In this document: positions 6,742 through 10,643 of the stretch, piece by piece
How positions within the stretch are numbered: position 1 is the first letter of the stretch
Layout: the number at the start of each line of letters is the position of its first letter
NCBI GenBank assembly: GCA_023231445.1
Contig: JALNVF010000112.1
Coordinates: 1-10,643 of the forward strand
Origin: Treponema sp.
Lineage (GTDB): Bacteria; Spirochaetota; Spirochaetia; Treponematales; Treponemataceae
Reading direction: 5' to 3'
Length of the DNA: 10,643 nucleotides
Notes under the pieces: model-generated
Told to the model about the DNA's origin: nothing
Seen by the model: only the letters and a program-made list of their open reading frames with translations
Databases searched by the model: none
Program-made: the position numbers and the translations under genes

Positions 6742-7569
6742 TTATTCAATGGGAATCATGATTTCCACGGTACATCTATCGGACTCAAGATTCCATACTT
6801 TATATGATTCTATTGTGGGATATTCAGACTGCCTGTATTTGCTCTGCGGCAGGAATTCTTCATGAATCCGTTTCCATGTATTTCCCAGAACATTTTCCGA
6901 TATTTTTCCTTCTGCCGAAAATACAAGCCACTGTAAATCCGGATACATGTAACTGTCAAACCCCTGCTGATCGACCGCACATTCTATGCCGACCATGTAA
7001 TCGTTGCGGCCTGCAGCGTCAAATCCGAAGCACAACCCCAGTGTTTCCTGCCCTTCTTTTCCGAAGCTTTGGATTTTTTCATAACTGCCGTCAGCTTTAC
7101 ACACAGCCCATGTACCGCCGCCCTCCGGTGTGACAAGCCTTCTTCCGACAACTTTAAAAGATTTCCGTTCTGCTACCTGATAGTCCATTTCGAATACCCC
7201 CTTTATTATGAGTGTGAAGTTGAGGCGGGAAAAGAATTTCAAATTTGTTTCAAGTCTTCGGGCCATAGCAGGCGCAACGCCATGCATACGCTTGAATGCA
7301 ACCGAAAATGAGTCGGCAGATTCATAGCCGTATTTTATGGCAATGTCGATAATCCTTTCACTGGTGTTTTGAAGTTCATATGCGGCACAGGTCAGTTTTC
7401 TCCGCCTGATATATTCGGACAAAGGAATACCTGTTACCTGAACAAAAAAACGCTGAAATATTGCAAACGGACACGCCATAATTCCGGCTATCTTATCTGT
7501 GTCGATTTCACCGCACAGATGATTTTCAACATAGTCGATAACCTGATTCATTTTATCAACCCATTCCAA
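6742..7569 (-). CDS. AraC-type transcriptional regulator with C-terminal GyrI-like effector domain
   Basis: 275 residues from TTG 7567-7569. The AraC helix-turn-helix pair occupies about residues 1-105: MNQVIDYVENHLCGEIDTDKIA, MACPFAIFQRFFVQVTGIPLSEYIRRRKL, then the second helix-turn-helix IIDIAIKYGYESADSFSVAFKRMHG. The remainder (about 125-275; VAERKSFKVVGRR ... TWKRIHEEFLPQ ... TVEIMIPIE) matches the GyrI-like/AraC_E_bind fold, which binds small hydrophobic or cationic ligands in Rob/SoxS-, BmrR- and GyrI-type proteins. The open frame extends 20 codons upstream to ATG 7629, but AAAGGAG (7578-7584) stands 8 bases before the TTG and the protein start MEWVDKMNQVIDYVE is the family's usual one. 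It is followed 80 bases later by a LysE exporter, which it may control in response to a ligand. Confidence 0.88.
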   Translation of the reverse strand: MEWVDKMNQVIDYVENHLCGEIDTDKIAGIMACPFAIFQRFFVQVTGIPLSEYIRRRKLTCAAYELQNTSERIIDIAIKYGYESADSFSVAFKRMHGVAPAMARRLETNLKFFSRLNFTLIIKGVFEMDYQVAERKSFKVVGRRLVTPEGGGTWAVCKADGSYEKIQSFGKEGQETLGLCFGFDAAGRNDYMVGIECAVDQQGFDSYMYPDLQWLVFSAEGKISENVLGNTWKRIHEEFLPQSKYRQSEYPTIESYKVWNLESDRCTVEIMIPIE

Positions 7570-7577
7570 CTGAACAA

Positions 7578-7584
7578 CTCCTTT
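7578..7584 (-). promoter_or_regulatory. Ribosome binding site that sets the TTG start of the AraC gene
   Basis: AAAGGAG on the minus strand, 8 bases before TTG 7567-7569. No comparable site precedes the upstream ATG at 7629. The remaining 7585-7780 shows no gene. Confidence 0.65.
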
Positions 7585-7780
7585 CTCACCGAGTATATCC
7601 AAACTCCGGAGAACGCATCCGACATTCACTGTACACTTTTTAACGCCTTATTTCAGCTGCTTCACATATTTTTTATTTATAATCACACAGACCGTCTGCA
7701 TGAAGCGGCCAGATAATTTTTTATTGTTTTCCGGTAAAAAATACCAATTGCAATCTGCCTGATATGGCTTTGTGTTGCAA

Positions 7781-8044
7781 CTAAAATATATCACGGAAAT
7801 CGGATTTTAAATACCTATGTTTTCTTCTGGCCGGCAGTGAGTAATAATCCACCGTGACTACAACCGGTTTTTTCTTTGATTCCGATAATCCGTACATGTC
7901 CCACAGCGACTGACTTTTTCCGGCATTATTCGGGCCGACAAAAACAACTATATCATTCTGTTTGACCGATACTTTCCCGCTCGTATTAAAAGTTATCTCT
8001 GAGATATATTCGTACGGCTTTTTAGTTTCAGTCTCTGCTTCCAT
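7781..8044 (-). pseudogene. N-terminal stub of an AAA family ATPase
   Basis: ATG 8042-8044 with GGGAG 6 bases upstream opens an 87-residue ORF: YEYISEITFNTSGKVSVKQ, then DIVVFVGPNNAGKSQSLWDMY with Walker A GPNNAGKS at residues 37-44, ending LKSDFRDIF and TAG at 7781. This is the first beta-sheet and P-loop of an SMC/ABC-like AAA ATPase of the kind found in OLD- and RecF-like defence proteins, which are several hundred residues long. No Walker B, signature or switch region follows in any frame down to 7630, so the gene is truncated. It follows the OLD-like gene by 41 bases on the same strand and was probably the next member of that operon. A translated fragment could still bind nucleotide, but function is unlikely. 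Confidence 0.7.
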
Positions 8045-8085
8045 CTTTATCTCCCGCCACAAAAACCATCATCAAATTTTCCCTG

Positions 8086-9768
8086 TTATTTAATTATCTT
8101 TGCTATGCGATCAAATTCCTTCTTAAGATTGATAAGAATCTTTTTCTGCCCCTCTAAAGGTAAGTCGCAACAAATATGATCGCACAATTTTGTCTTATCA
8201 AGCTCATGTATAGAACTCTCGGCACCATAACCATCTTTTTTGGAGATTATCTTATAAAAATCATTGAAAGGAAAATCGGCTGGCAATACAAGCAGATTTT
8301 CCACACCTATTGTATAGATCGTATTAGAAGGATTATTAACCATACACTGGACAATAACATTCCCTTCGTCATTTACTTCTTCTGTTTTTTTCGTATCACA
8401 GTCATACAGCAATACTACTTTTCCCGGAAGCAAGTCAGAATTGCTTTTAAAAAAACTATAGGCACTGTTCAATCCAGGAAAGCCAGTATTTACAGCGGTG
8501 CTACTTTTATTTAAGGATCCTATCCACTTTATAACTATATGTGATTGATCGAATCCGAATAATTCCGCAGTTTTCTTGTAATATTTTTCATCCGTAATTC
8601 CTTCTACAAATATAGTTGTGGTATCAAAAACTGGTAAGTTTTCCAGTGAAAAAGCTTCATGTATCTCTTAGTCCACCCATAGAATTCCGGTTTTTCAGGA
8701 ATCTGTACTGTTCCGTCATCTTTTTTCTGCAGAACAATTACTTTATCATTGTACCGGTCTGAATTATGAATGACAAAAGGAGAATGTGTCGCAACAATGA
8801 TCTGTGATGTTTGCTTCGTTTCGTCCGAGAATAGTCGCTTGAAATACGAAAGTATCTTCATCTGCCAGCGGGGATGCAGGCTTATTTCAGGTTCATCAAT
8901 TAGAACAAGAGCACCCTGAGAACTTTTCTGATCTTTTAAAAGGAAGCCCCCTCTGAATACGATCTGTTTTTCGCCCGAACTGAGCTCGGAAATAGACATT
9001 TCCTGTCCGTTTTCTTCAAAGATAATTTCATGCTGACTGTTAACAGGCCTAATCGTTTTATACCTTTTCTTAGGAAACATATAATTGAATGCACTGATAA
9101 AACGCCTCATCCGAACATCAATCTGATCATCTCCCGGAGCGACTCCTTTATGAACACGTACCCAATTATTAAGATCTAAAGCATCCTGTGATTGAACATC
9201 GACCAGCAACTGAGCGACTTCAGAAGCTAAATTTGTCGTCGATTTCTTGCTTTTAAACTCTTTGGAATCAAGATTCATTGATGTAACTGACGTAATCTGG
9301 TTTGGTGGAAAATTAATTTCCACATCCGAGAAAAGACATTTTAAAACAGTCCTCGTTTCGTCTGTTGAAAACAGTCTTCCAGGAATCCCGTGTATAGGAC
9401 CGTCTGAATTTTCACATTCGATTTTAATCTGATCCCAGTTATTAATAATCGAATAATTAATATGAAGCGTCACAATGTTATTGTGTATCTGTTTCGTAAA
9501 ATATTGTTTAAAATTACTACTGTTTTTCAGTACTTCATATTCCTGATCTGATAATTCTATTTCAAAATCTCTTCTTTCATCTCTTTTTTTCATTTTCAAG
9601 TTGCAAATTTGAAAAAGAGTATATCGCATTCAGTATGACAGACTTACCCACACCGTTCTCACCTGCAAGAATAATTGTATCTATTGTTTTTCCATTTCTA
9701 TCCGTAAAATCGAGTGTTAAATTTGAGAGTATGGGATGATTTGTAAAAGTAATTTTACGTATTTTCAT
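8086..9768 (-). pseudogene. OLD family ATPase-TOPRIM nuclease, frame broken twice
   Basis: Read across two frameshifts this is one protein of about 560 residues. It has Walker A GENGVGKS at residues 36-43, ABC-type signature ELSSGEKQIV, Walker B LVLIDEPEISLHPRWQ and switch histidine VATHSPFVI. A TOPRIM domain follows with FVEGITDEKYY and VVLLYDCD. Order and length fit OLD-family (class-1-like) DNA nucleases, relatives of GajA. First break: seven A (9584-9590); one A fewer joins LENEK to RDERRDFEIEL. Second break near 8664-8670: adding one base joins YGWTK to EIHEAFSLENLP and then the TOPRIM part. The two shifts cancel but leave the whole middle out of frame with the ends. ATG 9766-9768 has AAGGA a few bases upstream and lies 14 bases inside the end of the Res-like gene, implying translational coupling. 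As it stands, only the first 62 or so residues can be made without slippage. OLD nucleases act in anti-phage defence. Confidence 0.85.
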
Positions 9769-10643
9769 TTTTTCCTTCAAACTGCAGATAGTACTTCAGC
9801 GTCCGGTTGTCGCTGATTTCCGTATCGGGGATGAGCAGGTATATCCACGGTTTCTGTCCTGATTTTTCATTATGTTCAGAGGCATACCGACACCAGAGGA
9901 CGGCGGCATCCTTTTTAGCAAGTACGACAGAATCAGTCAGTTCATTCTGCGCTTTGACTTCGGCCATCATGTATACATCGGGAAACTCTGCAATAAAGTC
10001 GGGAACATACTCAGAATCGGATAACAGATCAGCGTTGCTTTCAGCAGAGGCTGCAACAACATCCAGCGGCTGCCGGTAATGAATGCCGATCTGCCCTTTT
10101 ACCGGCTTGAACCATTTACGACACCCGCTGCTGTCGCTTTCAAGGAAGGCTGCAAAACGGCGTTCCGGATCGGAATCGAACTTGCAGACAGAATAGAGAC
10201 AGCGGTGAAAGTTTCCGAATACTATTGTTTTGATTTTTGAACGGTCGAACGATGCATCGAATATGTCGAGCGTGTTCTGATCTTCCGCTACCGTGTATGC
10301 GGTGTTGCGGATTTCCGTAAAACCGGCTGTTATTTTTGCATTATACCCCGTAGTAACCGTATTGTTCTGTTTCTGTATAACCATCTGAGTATGAATGACT
10401 GCGGCCAGTTCCCTGCGGTAATAGTGAACGACATTGTATACCTCTGTTTCGGACGGGAGATACGAATGCAGATGCGCAACAGCCTGTGCGGCCAGATCGT
10501 ACAGAACATCGGCATGCTTATCATACGAAATGTCGTCAAAACTTACTAACTGTTCCACAATCAGGTTTTCAGGTTTTTGTTCTTCTCCGCTGTTTTCATC
10601 GGAAGCAGGCAGAACTTCCTGTTTATGGGACTGCAGATGCTGA
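9755..10643 (-). CDS. Type III restriction-like helicase-nuclease (Res-like), C-terminal part
   Basis: The frame is open from the window edge to TAA 9755, about 295 residues, so the gene starts outside. Near the C terminus YVPDFIAEF followed by YMMAEVKAQN is the PD-(D/E)xK catalytic core (D in PDF, then E and K in EVK). Flanking it are KWFKPVKGQIGIHYRQ before and AVLWCRYASEHN...KPWIYLLIPDTEI after. The stretch RRFAAFLESDSSGCRKWFKP, preceded by VFGNFHRCLYSVCKFDSDPE, is typical of type III Res and related DEAD/DEAH helicase-endonucleases of about 900-1000 residues. The helicase motifs would lie upstream, beyond the edge. In type III systems Res cuts DNA together with a Mod methylase; whether a mod gene lies upstream cannot be seen. 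A GTG at 10558 is in frame, but translation clearly continues above it. The stop overlaps the start of the OLD-like gene. Confidence 0.85.
   Translation of the reverse strand, partial: QHLQSHKQEVLPASDENSGEEQKPENLIVEQLVSFDDISYDKHADVLYDLAAQAVAHLHSYLPSETEVYNVVHYYRRELAAVIHTQMVIQKQNNTVTTGYNAKITAGFTEIRNTAYTVAEDQNTLDIFDASFDRSKIKTIVFGNFHRCLYSVCKFDSDPERRFAAFLESDSSGCRKWFKPVKGQIGIHYRQPLDVVAASAESNADLLSDSEYVPDFIAEFPDVYMMAEVKAQNELTDSVVLAKKDAAVLWCRYASEHNEKSGQKPWIYLLIPDTEISDNRTLKYYLQFEGKNENT

Noticed and set aside
7741..7780. TTGCAA repeated on either side of a 21-base spacer after the ATPase stub
   Set aside because: TTGCAA is its own reverse complement and short; a hairpin here is not supported.
9807..10079. 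Plus-strand 90-codon ORF inside the Res-like gene
   Set aside because: Antisense shadow; the minus-strand frame carries the PD-(D/E)xK motif and is open to the window edge.

Overview
The window looks like a bacterial chromosome segment of moderate GC. Gene content and protein style (CrtI-like oxidoreductase, DUF4143 ATPase, LysE exporter next to an AraC/GyrI regulator, a C69 dipeptidase relic) suggest a Treponema-like spirochaete. This is inferred from protein character only, with no marker gene, so treat it as a weak guess. Nearly everything that is or was a gene lies on the minus strand, so read the window from high to low coordinates.

Right end (about 10643 to 7781): a defence-type cluster. 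The C-terminal part of a type III restriction-like helicase-nuclease (Res-like) runs in from outside the window. It overlaps by 14 bases an OLD-family ATPase/TOPRIM nuclease gene whose reading frame is broken twice. Behind that lies an 87-residue N-terminal stub of a second AAA ATPase. Centre (about 7570 to 4309): intact ordinary genes, namely an AraC-type regulator with a GyrI-like domain that starts at TTG, a LysE/RhtB exporter it may control, and an AAA ATPase of the DUF4143 class. Between the last two is a plus-strand relic of a C69 family dipeptidase. A 19-bp inverted repeat overlaps the stop codon of the DUF4143 gene and is followed by a small, single-base frameshifted ORF.

Left end (about 3807 to 1): an intact phytoene-desaturase-like FAD oxidoreductase whose best ribosome site points at an ATA codon. 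Then comes a badly decayed SNF2-type helicase (PLD-like N terminus, internal deletion removing Walker A, a stop, a frameshift and a missing C terminus), then unrecognised broken fragments, then the N-terminal 145 residues of a RhuM family protein that carries a perfect 12+1+12 palindrome in its coding sequence.

Taken together the window shows a housekeeping core flanked by two eroding defence or accessory islands. The damage sits in the defence genes and small ORFs, while the long ordinary genes are open throughout. I found no tRNA, rRNA, CRISPR array, transposase or plasmid origin. The most unusual single association is Res-like nuclease plus OLD nuclease in one overlapping transcript. Whether the OLD frameshifts are real, reversible or sequencing errors is the main open question.
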